From assembly GCA_013398015.1 (NCBI GenBank), contig VZRR01012727.1, positions 2,161,231-2,225,230 on the forward strand: a stretch of 64,000 nt of DNA, given 5' to 3'. The notes beneath the pieces were generated by a model that did no database searches, had not been told where the DNA came from, and was given only the letters and a program-made list of their open reading frames with translations. Below are positions 11,766 through 24,639 of the stretch, piece after piece. The DNA is from Oreocharis arfaki. Lineage: Eukaryota > Chordata > Aves > Passeriformes > Paramythiidae. Position 1 is the first letter of the stretch; every line of letters starts with the position of its first letter. The translations under genes and the position numbers were made by a program.

Positions 11766-13470
11766 TTATGTAGCAGGCTGACTTTCAGTCACCCAAGGAA
11801 AATGTCCTTTGACATGGCCTCCCTTGCAGTCAACCCTTGTATGAACACAGCTATTTTTCTGCATTTCGGATTTATTTATGAACAAAAAATGCTTTAACAA
11901 CAACAAAAACCACCAAAAAACCCTTGTATGAGCAATATGCACAAATTCCACGGATCTTCTGCGTGACTTGAACTGCCTAATTGTACAGTTAGTTCTAAAA
12001 ATGGATGACTTACACAAGGGAACACTAGCCTGCAGCCATGGTTGAAAGTGCATATTTCTGTGAAACATTCAAATTTGAACCTCAGTTTCCAGAGTTAAAA
12101 TGGAGATTTACATATTTGATAAGATCTGGAATTGCTGTATGTCTTGCAGCAGACCTAGATGTCATATGGGTCACTGGAAAGTACACAGATTGTAGCAATA
12201 ACACGAATATAATTCAGCAGCAAGAGTAACACAACACAGACTGTCATTAGAAACCATCCCCCTTTATTCCGGTTTTAGTTACAAATGAGAAATGTTCAAA
12301 ATGTTGGGATTGTTCATTTGGATAAGCCTTTTTAAAGGAGTGCCCTTATAAAAATTTCCTTTTTCTAAAACCAGCAGCGATTGTCTTAGAAAATATTCTG
12401 GTCTGGATGGAAAAGAATGATCTGCTTAATCTGAAGTCTGCAACCAAATTGAACAGGAAATTACTGTAACAATCACTTGTGCTTACTCATCACTTTTGAT
12501 TCACAGGTACAAACAAATTTTACAAAGACAGAAAAGTGTTTTTACATGGATGTAACCAAAATCCAGCAAAGATAATGACCTAATTTTTCGATGTTTTAGG
12601 CAGCTGTAACTGCTGGTGAAATAATTTTAATCCTCATACAAATAATTTTCCTAACAAGCTTTCAGTAATTCACCTGTTCAGTGGGATTGAGAAAAGGAAG
12701 TCAGTTACATTCAAGAGAAGACTTTTTGGAGGGAGTCTGCCTAGGGCGTGTGAGGTATAATTTTATTTTATTTATCTTTAAAGTATTGGGAGCAAAACTG
12801 TTTAAGGCATCATGATATGAGAAGCAATTCTTTGTTATGGGTTTGGGTGATAACACAATTTGGAATCTGTTGGTTGCGAGCATGTGTTCAACTTTGATTG
12901 CTAGTACTTAAATCTGTAGGAATAGAACTTGCTGCTTGGCAGAGGGGCCCAAGTTCCTCACTAGCTGGAACATACATTCCTGAGCATAGATTAGTTGTCC
13001 GAGTGCTCTTGCTGGCAGCACGCAGGTTTGGGGACCTGTGGCAAACACCAACATAAACAAAGAGCATGCCTGGAAAAACTTGCCTGTGAGCAGAGTGTCA
13101 AATGTCTATGGCTGGATGATCATGGGCCTTCAGACACTCCAACCTCTGCGCCAGAGAATGTTGGAATTTCTTTCAAAACTTGTAAATTATAAATATCAAT
13201 TTCCTGACTTGATAAGCATTACATCTTCCGTGGGAAATCCATAGTAATCTTCATCTTAATGTTTATGCAGGAACTGATCTTGGAACTAAATATTGGTGGT
13301 TGTCCTGATTATGAAATGATTAGTTGAGATATATATGAGTATAATAAAATCCCACCTAATGCTCGTAAATCTGTAATTGATTATGAGTTCAGTCATAAGG
13401 GAAAAATATAAATATTGATTATACTTGGGCAGTAGTTGGCAAGATTTTACTTTTCTATCCCTAAACCTAA
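11766..13470. other. Non-coding stretch
   Basis: A short A/C-rich simple tract lies at about 11895-11922. The remainder is AT-rich with short frames only, and nothing is assignable. Confidence 0.55.
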
Positions 13471-13479
13471 AACCTCAAA

Positions 13480-14360
13480 TCTAGGAAAGAAAAACTTATA
13501 CTGGTTTAAAAAGAAACATATGGAGTAGGAGGAAAGTATTTAAATCCAGAAGAAAGCTAATTCAGCAAATGAAACTGAAAAAAAGTGGGACTAATAGAAG
13601 GTTTATAAGGGAGGAAAAGAACTAGAAAAAGTCTATGGTCATTAGAGAATGGTAGTATATTAAAATTAAAGGAACAAATCAATTATATACAATTACTAGA
13701 TGAATAGGTAATGGGAGGAGTAGGTGTTTTCAATAAATATTTCAATTCTATAACTAGGAAAGCAGTAGATAATATATTAATAATTAATAAATTAATACAA
13801 TTAAAGATAATAATTAATTCCATAGGTTCATGGAATAGTTTCCAATTTTTAAGTTATTCTGGAGAATTTTTAAACATCACCTTAGTCAACAGTCAACAGA
13901 AATTTCCCCCCAAGTACTTTAGGAGATGTGTCTCATGAGTATTTTTCACTGCTAATACTCATTTTCGATAAGCCTTGGAAAACTGATAAAGTTTCAGAAG
14001 CCTAGGGAAAAAAATCATATGTCCCATTGTTTAAAAAGTTAAATGGGATAAATCAAGTAATTATAAATGCTTTTCACCTGACTTCAGGCACGAGAAAAAT
14101 AATGGAATGTCCTGTAAAACTCTAATACAGATTGAAACAACGGTACTGTAAATAATATTGCTCAACAGAGGGTCAGAGAAATGAGTTTTTGTCAGATCAG
14201 TTTATTTGCAAGATTAAAAAGAGTATTAAAAAGAGTGCTAATGGTGCTTTATAAAGCTTTCAGCTTAGATGGTTAAAAAGTTTGAGAAATCAAGTTGCCA
14301 TGGCACATATTGAATGAGTTAAAACAAGTGACAAAACAGAAGTGTAACCAGATGCTTGTT
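13480..14360 (+). mobile_element. Ancient CR1-type LINE, internal ORF2 fragment
   Basis: The sequence has the layout of old amniote CR1 ORF2. A segment resembling the endonuclease-RT linker (about 13690-13780) is followed by a stretch resembling the early RT region around 13970-14110. Further RT-like sequence continues to roughly 14340. The frame is broken repeatedly by stops and indels, so it is a dead fossil. It lacks the CR1 3' end and any 5' UTR. Assignment rests on remembered CR1 consensus features. The exact ends are uncertain by 50-100 bp. Confidence 0.72.
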
Positions 14361-14369
14361 ACAATGGTT

Positions 14370-17300
14370 TTCTCCAGCATGAGCCACTGAACATCTAAAC
14401 TTCAGAGTCCCACTTCGTATTTCATCCAAGTCCATATGAGGTATCATGGTTAAAAATACATCCATACATTCTGAATCCGAAGGAAGATTAAGATGTTGCT
14501 GAATTTGAAAGGCTCGAAAGGACGAGTTATTCAGTATCAGATGGAAATTAATTAGGATTCTCGTCAGTGATGAGCCTCTTTACGTGCCCTCTGGAGGGAG
14601 GCTTCCGTGAGCATTTAGAGGATTTTTCAAAGTACATCAGCCAGTGCTTGTACATCTACAAATTGGCCAGCACGTGCCTCAATCATCCTTCTTGCCTCTA
14701 GCAGCCTTCACCTGTAAAGAAGCTAATTCTGAACTCTGTAAAGGTCTTGCAAATATCACCATCATCAGGCAATTACTTTACTTTTACTTGGCAGTCCTTA
14801 GAACAACTTTGTATGCCCTGCTGCAATATTTTAAAAAAAGAAAAAGATGATTATTCTGGTCAGGAGCTGACACCTGATTTTTCATTTCAGTGATCAAGGC
14901 AGAACAGCTTTTATATCCTACTTAAACTGGGTAATTTGTAAGAGAGATTTTGTGCAAAATAAATAAAGCTCTAACTTTCCATGGCAGGCATGGTGAAGAT
15001 GATCATGCACCCTGTGGAGGGGACTTCTTATATTTTCCTGGATTGATTTGTAGAAGGCTGAAGCACTTCACAAAGTGTCTAGATCATAGAGATAAAATTA
15101 TGTAAGTATGAGCTGAACTACTTCCTTGCCCTCTTGCCTCTAAATGATGGAGTGCAGTTTCGAAGACCACAGGTTCTATAACATCTTTCTGTATTAGGTG
15201 TGAGATCCAAAAGCTCTTTCGGAGAAAATTTGAACTTGAATACACTATGCTATAAAAAAAAACCACCACCAAAAAAATGGCTTCATGCATAGCAAGCCTT
15301 GGAAAGCCCCACAGATATTTTTGTCCCTTCTATTCCATCTGGGATGTGCTATTTTAGATTGGGTTTAGTTTATAGTATTGTTACAGTTTCCTTAGTTATG
15401 AAAACATAGGTAGAATATTATAGTTCTGTCCTTCGAATATTGCTGGTTTTGTTAGGAGTTTGTTTGTTGGCTATGGAAAGTGTAAAAATTAATTCAAGAT
15501 GGAGAAATGTACAGTAAAAGACACATTATGTCCTGTTACATGGAGACATTGTAGTCTTTAATCTTAAAAAAAGTCCATTCTGACTGAAATAAGCGTTTTC
15601 CTCTTACCAATCCAGTCTTGAGGCACTGGGTTTCATTTGGAGAAAGAACCATGGTTCTAAACTAAAAAAAAACCCCACATTTGGATATAGATAACTGACA
15701 TAATTTTTATCTTGTCGAGATGGATTTTTTCAAATATAAACATGCTGCTTTCTTATCATCTATTTGCCTCAAAATGCGTGTCTCACCTAATAGTTCAGAA
15801 ATTCCAGGGACAGCAGGACTCATTTTCCCGCTGACTTGAGTTTCTGAGCTGAACTCTGAATTTCTGAACTGAACTCTCCGATCCTTTTTTGAAATATTTA
15901 ATTTATACTTTCTGTCCATCCATGCATAATGATAACATTTTGACATGTCTTATATAAAATGCGCTTGTAACAAACCCTGCATTCCCAGTAATGTTTATGA
16001 GCACCACAGATTCTCCACAGATGTGGAACAATTGTCTGTGAAACCAATGTCTAGAGGCTACCTAACTACTCCTGTTCAGGTTTTCCTGCCCTTACTCCGT
16101 AGTTCATCTTAAGAATTGGTGCTTTGGTGCAGGGGGTTTTTTCAGCCTAGAATGAGCTCTGTTGTTTTCTCTGGAGGAACAAATATGAAATTAGTCACTG
16201 GAGCTTGGTGTCTCTGGCTTAGCAACCAGAATAGGTAAACACAGCTTACACTGAAGCTCCAAGTGCCTCATTTCTGACATGCTGGAAGTTGAACCTGTGT
16301 GGCTGAAGCCTCAATCCCGCAGTAACACTCTGGGTTATGGTGCTAGACTTTGCATTCAGCTCCGAGAGCATCACTGAAGCTGCAGGACAGCTTGTGCTAC
16401 ACTTCTGTAGCTGCCAGCCATGTGCTTGGGAGGGCACAGTAAGAAAGGCGTTGCCTTCTGGCATGTCCTGACACTGCAGGGTGCATGCATTTGCTTACCC
16501 TGCTGAAGCCAGCCAGAAAATGTCCCTTGCATTTGGCTGGACCAGGGTTTCATCTCTTGCACGCTTTTAATTTTTTGGATGCAAGATGTGTAAGTACTCA
16601 TTTTGTCTTGCCTGTAACACATGCCACTATAAGTCTGGAGTCACATCAAGGCTCCTTTATTATCCCCTCTAGAGATGTCTGCAGGCTGTGTGCCTGTCTC
16701 TGATATTGCAGGTAATGGTGTAGCCCACTTACATGTCCCCATTTGAAATTGTAAAATTTTGTTGTTCTTTGCTCTGAATTTTTAAGACTCCTCAGGATGG
16801 ATTTGGTGTAACATAGAGGATTAGACAAAAATAATGTACTTAGTCTCAAAGCAGGAAAATGCAATTTATGCCCCTGCACTAGTTAGCTTATCAAATTGAA
16901 GATGCTGAATATATGTGACATATGAGTTCTTGTTGCTGTAACACATTTAAAAGATTATGTTGAAATGGAACAAGAGACTTACAAAAAATCAGGTTAAACA
17001 AGATTTTCAAATGTATGTACATTCAGGGCATGAGACTAGCTAACAAATAAACCCCATTTACTTAACTACATTTCATCCACAATTAAATTTTTTCTATAAA
17101 GTTTGAAACTACTTCCATATTTTACTATATTCTTTTAAGTATTTATGTTTCTGGGCAAATTTTGTGCTGTCTGGGACTGCTCATAAAGTTATTACAGGCT
17201 GCAGGATTTTGTAGGATTGTGCAGTCCAAATTTGGCTTGCTATAAGCCAGATTCATCAGTTTAATACTGATGTACTACAAGTCATTTATGAGTTGTGCTC

Positions 17301-19400
17301 ATGCTCTAACTGTTTTTCTTAAAGGCAGAAAGTATACTTTTTCCTGCTGGTTTTTATCTCCTCAGAGGTCAGTTGTGTACTACAGTGTGATGTGTAAAAC
17401 AACCTCAAGCATTTGCACATAAATGCTCTAAACTGCTCTCACTAATAATTGAGTTTAAGATATGATGTGGATTTCCATCATAAAAAAACCTTAAAGCTGA
17501 AAATTTACATTTTGCATCAGAACCTGAACAGTTGTTATACCTCAAGGAAATTCAGAAGTACGAGTTATCTGAATTTTGTCCTTTTCTGTCAGGAGCTTAT
17601 CACTGTGGTCTGAACTGACATGCTCGGTTATTCTGATGTCTGCTCTTGCAGTGCCGTGTAGTTAGAGCTGCTCTATTCGATGACAGGAATTAAGTACTTA
17701 AATACTGAGTTCTCAGTGCTGAATGTGTCTGCTTTTTGGCTAGCATGTGACAATTTTGCATGTGCAAGATAATTCTTACACTACGAAAGGTTCATAAATG
17801 TGCAGTCAGGTTGACTGTACTATCTCAAGCTATATTTTACTGTCAATTTAGTATCAGTTTGTACTTCAGGTTTGTGTGCTTCAGTATGACTTGTGCTCAA
17901 GAGAATAGGCTAAGATTAAGCCTCATTTGGGAAAATAAATGTGCAGAATGGATTTTCCTATTATGTGTCCAGTATTTTCCTGTGAGTGTGACTTTAGGGG
18001 ATGCTCTGTAGATACCATCTGCAGGTTCTGCATTTTCTGGAGCTGTGTCCCCTACTGTATGGCAAATCTCACACTAAGCTGAAAAGAAAGGAAGCATGCA
18101 ATAGGAATTCAGATGAGAAAATGTATTTGGTCATGTTTGATCACTGTAAAAAAAATCCAATGTGTAAGTAACTTTTATCAGTATTTTTGTGACGTTTGGG
18201 ACTGTTTGGAAAAAAGATTAAATTTAGGCCAATGTCTAGTCAAAAATCCATGTTTTAATAGGGAATGTTATCCAGCCAAGGCTTCAACACCAAAAGTGTT
18301 CTACTGACATCACTGGAAAAATTTTGCTAATCTCCGTGTTTTATAATCTGAAGAACTGGCTCTGCCAGTGCAGCCACTTGTGCCAGAAGCCCCAGCTGGA
18401 CTAATATTGCAGATGCAGTAGAGCTCTGCACAGGTGTAGGAGGGCTGGAGCAAGGATTTCCTGGCTCCCAGCAGCCCAGAGGATAAGATTTCCAGAAATT
18501 ATGTAGGGCCCAGATTAGGAGAACAGATTACAACAGTAATTGCATTGATTACTTTATGATATAGCTGTGGACAAGGACATTTGTAACAGCTGGTGTTGAT
18601 ATACACATAGGAAGAATTACACATATTTGTGCTAATCTTTTAATAAAGGAATGTACTTGAACCTAATTTAGACTAGGTGATTGAAGTTATTCTGAAGTCA
18701 GCCTGCTGAGAAAAACTAGAAACTTTAGAATTCAGATTGAAATAAACTGTTAATTCTGTCCAGAAGCTCTTGGGTCTCCAATCTAAAAATATTTTTGAAA
18801 AAATAACACCTTAGACTGGCTTTCCAATAACATGTTTATATTAGGCTTAAGTTTACCTCTTTGATACTCTAATGGGCAGTCACAAAGACATTATTGGAAA
18901 AATTGTTGGAGTTCTAGTGAAGGTGTTGAGAGAGAATTAAAGCAAATCGCTCTCCCTCTTAGTGCTTTCCTCTATGGTTTTTATATTACAACACCATAGC
19001 ATTAAACACCTCCCAGACGGAGAATGAGAGAACTGAGCTGTCTTTCAGATGACCGAATCTCTTAAAGTTTGGCCTATGGGATAAGCATTAACTAACTCCA
19101 CAGGGAGGAAGTCATTCATTTCTGATTTCAGCTTCTGCTACTGTGTCTGTTCTGGGCATGCTCGAAATTCCAAGTAACAAAGATTCAGGTATGCAGAAGA
19201 TGATAATCACAAAACCAGACAGAATGAAAGTGGAATTGTAAAATGCTATGTGTGCCCACAATCTTTTCTTCTCATATCCAGGCACTAATAGCCTCTTCTC
19301 AAGTAAAAGCTTACATAGATTAAAAAATACTTGGAGTATCACTTGTAATACTTCATTGCAAGACAGTCTTGAGTATTCTTCTGAAACACAGAGTGCTTAA
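14370..19400. other. Gene-poor stretch
   Basis: Five kilobases of AT-rich sequence without a recognised exon, RNA gene or repeat family. A small A-run with CCACCACC lies at about 15254-15277. If the exon candidate at 19482 is real, this would be intron upstream of it. Confidence 0.5.
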
Positions 19401-19481
19401 TAACCTGCCTCCACTGCAAATGCTGTCAAATATTTATGCTTCCTTCCTTCCAATGTTTATTCAGAATGCATTTTTGTACAG

Positions 19482-19754
19482 CTGGGAAGGTTGTTAGGAG
19501 CTGATGACTGGGACTGCAGAATGACAGATATTCTTAAAGGGGAAGAAATAAAAACTTTCCATCCAGAAGATGCAGATGTTGATGTAGCCTGTGATGTGTG
19601 GTGTGAATTAGTGATGAGTAAAGCAGCATCCATGCAAGATGAAAGACTAAATCAGAGTGAAGAGGATTCCTCAATAAATGAATCCCTTGAAAGGAAAGCA
19701 CCACTTAGCAGCCCAGATTTAACCAACTTGAAACACAGACATAGAAAGAATTAA
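19482..19754 (+). CDS. Candidate terminal coding exon, protein not recognised
   Basis: A T/C-rich tract (CTTCCTTCCTTCC) and then TTTTTGTACAG at 19471-19481 form a plausible splice acceptor. The frame from there is open for 90 codons and ends at TAA (19752-19754). The translated tail is acidic and polar. It includes the segment GADDWDCRMTDILKGEEIK, then a region with SEEDSS and a basic end (KHRHRKN). It has no membrane segment and no signal peptide. This polar, charged, compositionally protein-like frame differs from the hydrophobic or Cys-rich chance frames elsewhere in the window. The frame is also open upstream to 19404, so an alternative acceptor at 19461-19464 (TTCAG) is possible. I do not recognise the gene. 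No matching upstream exon was found in the window, so the rest of the gene would lie in missed small exons or before position 1. An exonised non-coding frame is the alternative. Confidence 0.5.
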   Translation: MGRLLGADDWDCRMTDILKGEEIKTFHPEDADVDVACDVWCELVMSKAASMQDERLNQSEEDSSINESLERKAPLSSPDLTNLKHRHRKN

Positions 19755-20472
19755 ATTATTAAGTAGCTTATGAAGATGTGGCGTGGAATAAGGGGGAACT
19801 TTTGAAAGTACAGCGCTAACTTTTTAATGATTTTTCTCAACGGATTGAGTACACTTCAGTGACAACTACAGTCAGGTGTCTTTTCTCATGTAAATTGTTC
19901 TGATCAGTTCTAACAGACTAAAATAATTTCAATTAGCAAATAGATAAATAGTGGAGATTAATGTAGTTAAAGACACTCTCCAAAATAATTTTCTCTAGAA
20001 TTTGTCATTCTCATTTTCTTTAGAGAGGATAAGTCTTTGCTCTCAGCAATTATACTGCATAATTCACAGTACTTCATTTTTTAAAATAGCTGTGCAAACA
20101 TTACATAATCTCCCAGCATCCCTGTGAGCTAGATAATGGTGTCTTTCACATTTTAGGGATGGTGTGATCAGGACTTCAACAGTGAATGCTCTCTATATGC
20201 TAACCCAAAAGCAAACCTGGCAACTCTGAGCCACGTGTTTTCAGCTATTTCATGTCAGTCACAGACACTGCTTTGCATGCCATCCATTTCCATACAAGTA
20301 CAGAGGGAAGTCCATGATGTTATTTCTTCTTCGAAGTAAGACCTGCTCCAATCTACTTCCTGCATATACTGCATGGGAATTTCAGACTGGCTCAATGAAA
20401 TAGAAAAATTCTTTAGAATTACAGTGTAGATCTTGGCAAACCTCTCTCCTAAAAATAAATTTAAAAAATAAA
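19755..20472 (+). other. Possible 3'UTR of the exon candidate
   Basis: No coding frame continues after the stop at 19752-19754. The first AATAAA hexamers downstream are at 20454-20459 and 20467-20472, which would give a 3'UTR of about 0.7 kb. That interval includes a MIR-like SINE. This is inference from the exon call only. Confidence 0.25.
20085..20225 (-). mobile_element. MIR-like SINE fragment, antisense
   Basis: The order of segments matches the reverse complement of the MIR core. CATCCCTGTGAGCTAGATAA is followed by a CATTTTAGGGATGG block, and then the region corresponding to the tRNA-derived half (about 20195-20220). Divergence is high, as expected for a mammal-bird-age SINE. There is no recent insertion signature. 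The call is from memory of the family consensus. Confidence 0.6.
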
Positions 20473-20479
20473 GCTGACC

Positions 20480-23400
20480 TTTAGGCACACTCATGGTTCA
20501 GCAAAACTGTCCTGCTTTGGACTAGGCCAAAACAAAACCACCTTCAGATCCAAAACCTATTGCCTTTCTATTATGCTCCTTGCATTTTTTTCCGGCAATA
20601 AGAATGAGGGTAGGAGCCTCCATTCAGCATTAGCAAGGTGAACTAAAAGCTGTGCTGCCACCTTCTTAAAGTGCCTCCCCACCTCACACTAATGAGGGCG
20701 TGTTTTGCAGAGGCCTTGCAAACTAACACAGGCAAGGCAAGGGATCTCATGCCAAAAGGGAAAGCTGAGCTTTTCAAACAGAAAAAAATTAGTGAAAATC
20801 ATGGGCCTGGCACTTGAGCACCTGTTAGTTGGAAACTATTTTGAGCAATGAAAATCCAAATGCAAACAGATAAGACAATACAAAGAGATTAAAATACAAG
20901 AGATGGCTAGGAGCAAGAATAATCTGGTTTGAACCATTATAGTGGAGAGGTTTCTCTTTATGTTTTCTGTGTGCAGCACAGCTCTGTTTCCCTCTGCACT
21001 GAGTATCCCTAGTGAGTGACACAGTAGAGCATCTTATTCTTTTCCTTAAATGTAGCGCTAAGTCTATCAAGCTCATATCAAATAAATTCAGAGAAAAGTA
21101 ACAACCCATGTTTTTACATGTAAGCCCTTAGAACCTTTATTTCATTGCTTGAGATGTCAACATAAAGGAAATCGAATGTCAGTATTTTTCACTTAAATCA
21201 TGTCTGATTTTATGTGCATAGACTATCTTGTATTTTACATTCAGGAGTGTGAAAACATTAAATGCGTTCTTTTGGCTCCACTTATTTAAATAAAAATCAA
21301 AAAGTAATTTAGGAGATGGATTTTCAGGCTAGGCTGTATACCAGAAGTAGTCTAGCACATGTGTTCCACACTTTGCTATACAGTTCCACCTCTGTGTACT
21401 TCGGGGGAAGTCATACCCCTTTGGTTTGCAGTGCAGAGGTGGCTGCAGAGCTCCCGATCCTGACAGATGGCTTTGCCTGTAGGGCAGGACTGAGGCAGGC
21501 TCCTGTGGCAGAAGTAAAGCCTTCCATATATGAGACAAGAAGTTTTGCATATGTGAATCTGTATCTACTGAATGGTCCCTTCCTCTTAATGAGGGTAAGG
21601 TGTGTAATTCAGCCTGCAGCTGGAAGTCTAACTGTTGATTCAAAAATTGTGACAGCTGTTTGTGCCACCTTTTCTTTGCTATACTGGAGGTGGCATAATA
21701 CTGATGCTTATACTGATAAGTAGTGTTGAAAATGCCTGCTATTTTCCTAGGAGGAAATGACTAAACAACAGTTTTAGGGTAGACTATTCTGCTAAACTAG
21801 ATTTATAAGTTTAAATGTTAGTTTAAAATCCACTGGAAAGGGGCACTGAGCCTAGAAAGGGAAAATAATTCTAAAAAAGATTAAAATGTTTTACAAGGTA
21901 TTGTAGAATTGCAGGCACTACTAGACTGCACTTCCAAAAGGGCCTCTGACCTGGATCACTGGTGGTGGATAACCATAAAGGACAAATTGGGAGAAATTCT
22001 CTGTTGTATAAGGAAGTGAGTTGATGCTGTTGTGCTCTGGATTCTATGGATGTCAGGCAAAAAAAGAAGAAAAAAGGGGCCCAAACATCCTTAATGCAAA
22101 AGTGGCCCAGGAAAATGATGATAAAAATTACTAAAAACAGTTAACTTATATTATAGTCTTTTGAAATCAGACAGAAAGTTATTCTCGCAAAGCAGGAAGA
22201 AACCAGACTCTCAACTAACTGTGGCAATGTGTTTTTGGCAGAACAAGTTTTAAGTTAAAATAAAGTAAAATCCCTTCTTAACACTTGTAAAATTTCATGC
22301 TATTTACCTTTCCATGCAATGAAATTTAATACAAGTCATTTTGTACAAATCATACAATCACTGAAAAAGAGTATAATGGGATTCAGAGTACAGCTTTTCC
22401 AGCAGCTGGATATGCACACGAGGGCCACAACCCTGTTAGTCCAGCTAGAATCCACACCACTGCAGGCATCTTAGGAGAAAGCATATGGATTCTTAAAATG
22501 CACATCCTCACCTTCCAGTGGAATTACAGCAACTTCGGGGCCTTATTATCCAGTATAGCACTGATCCCACTGGAGCTTCTGTGAGTGCCCGTGTAGTGCA
22601 TCTCAAATGGAGTTTTAAGATGGGGTATAAGCTGATTTTTAAAATAGCATAGGCACAACAAATAGAAAGTCTCAGGGGTTGTGTAATAGGTGAAATCCAG
22701 GTACAAGGTTTTTTGGTTTGCAACTACAAAGAAAACAGCCCTACTGAAAACCCTCACCGAAGCACTTGCATAATCTTTCTCATGCCCTTAGCTTCCCCTT
22801 CTTATTTCAATACACCCCTCCTCCCACACCACATTAAGTAGCCTTCATGGACTGCGAGGGCAACAGTGGAAACAATAGCTCATCCTACAGTGGTCTGAAT
22901 TCAAACCCCTCCGAATACTCTGAGGAGCACTAGTGGCACTGGTGACCTCTTGCTCTGCAGTTTCCCACTCCTACTGCCTTGCACAGCTGCAGAGTACGAC
23001 AGCAAATTTCAGGGAACCATCGAAGCCCAGCTCTTGTTTTCACTAACTTAGTTTTGCACCAGTGTAGAAAAATAAATATTCCTTTGATATATAGCCCCCT
23101 GGAGAATTGGAGAGTGAAGGTTGTGGGAGTGTAGGGTTCAGTATCCAAGAATTTCTAAAACTCTAACTGTACATGTGTGTTGTGTGTGTATATTAGTATA
23201 AGCAGTGGTAATAAAGAAAATTTTTGACTAGTATTTCTGTCAAATTAGAAAACTGAGAAGGGGTGGATCTTGCCAGTCTCAAAATGGAGGTACCATTGCA
23301 GTTTTGCTGCTGCTTATTTTCATAGAATCCAACTGCTCTTTGGCTGTTCTCTTATAGTTTCATTTTCTCTGTCATTCTTTAAAGCTGAGATGTTTGATCT

Positions 23401-23600
23401 GCTGCAGTAGAAAGAGCTGACTTTCTCAATGTCCAAAAAAAAAATGATGGGTTTTTTTTCTGTCATGTCACTGGAATGTGATCTTCTGATGTCAGACTCC
23501 TCCTTAATTAGCTGAGAACTCAGTCCTATAAGTGGCTATTTTTTTAATGTGTTTGTGTTCGGGGTTTTATTTGATTCCTCATTCTAACACACAGATTCCT
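20480..23600. other. Gene-poor stretch
   Basis: AT-rich sequence without a recognised gene. A 135-codon plus-strand frame at 21316-21723 is compositionally odd (Cys, Tyr and Leu scattered), has no family resemblance and is taken as chance. Confidence 0.5.
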
Positions 23601-23602
23601 TT

Positions 23603-23626
23603 CAAAAGTATTTCCAAATACTTTTG
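23603..23626. repeat. Perfect 11-bp inverted repeat
   Basis: The arms CAAAAGTATTT (23603-23613) and AAATACTTTTG (23616-23626) are exact reverse complements separated by CC. Confidence 0.95.
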
Positions 23627-24605
23627 GAATGAGCAATAAGGGAATTTATTTTCACATTTGAATGCAATATTTGTTCCTATAGCAGGATCCTTTCTGGGTA
23701 AGAAATTGCTGTATTCATTCACTCTAAATTCATTCATTTCATTACTAAAGTAATTTAATGATGGTTTGATCTTTTATTTTAATCTCCTGCCTTTAGAAGC
23801 CTTTAGTGGACAGTTTTACTGCATCTTGTTCTCTGATTCAGACTTTGCTGTTATTATTTCTTAGTCACTATGTTGATAAGAGAGCTTAATTTCTGTGTGC
23901 TCTACAGAAAGCAATTAATGCCAACTTCTAATGAAGCATGAGCTGTGAGCTCTCACAATGTCTGACAACTGATTCACTGTCCACCCCAGTAGAATTCCTT
24001 TTCAGCAAAGCTTGGCAGGAAACACCATCCATCTCTGGAGAAGGTTGCCTTCCGTAGCACCTCCAAGAGAGGGTGGTTTTGGGGCACTGGGACAAGCAGA
24101 ATTTCTTCACAGTCCTCTCCCCTCATGGGTCTCATGGATCACCACCAATGCATACAATATCTGTTCAACTCCTTTTCTGAGGGGGGAGGAGCAGGAAGGG
24201 GAGCCCTGGGCAGCCTCGGGGCTCCTCCCCTCTCAGCTGCAGTATCAGAGAGTCAGCACTGCCCCAGCTGTGGCAAAGGCAAAGGCACACTCCTGCTTCC
24301 AGCTTACATTGCCTTTGAGATGTGATAAATGCTCCCTGGCTGAAAAATCTCTTGCCAAAAGGAACCAGAATTAGCCAGGAATCTTTCCTCCTACCAAAAG
24401 GAGATCTGAAAGATTCCTGTCTGATTCTGCTCCTCCCAAGAAAGTTCATCTAAGAGAATTCCTCTAAATCGAATTTTTTTACTTTAGAAAAGATCCAGAC
24501 CTGCTGCATCTTTTCCCCCGCTGTGGCTATGCATGTTTGATAGTTGAATTATTCTCTCTGTCTGTTGTTTGAAGGTCTGGGCAGTACTTCTGCATTCTTG
24601 AAAGT
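23627..24605. other. Non-coding stretch
   Basis: AT-rich to about 23.9 kb, then more GC-rich around 24.0-24.45 kb with overlapping short frames on both strands. No family is recognised. Confidence 0.5.
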
Positions 24606-24609
24606 GTGT

Positions 24610-24630
24610 GATGCTTGCAATGCAAGCATC
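24610..24630. repeat. Perfect 10-bp inverted repeat, 1-nt centre
   Basis: GATGCTTGCA (24610-24619) and TGCAAGCATC (24621-24630) are exact reverse complements around a single A. Confidence 0.95.
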
Positions 24631-24639
24631 CTGAAAGGC

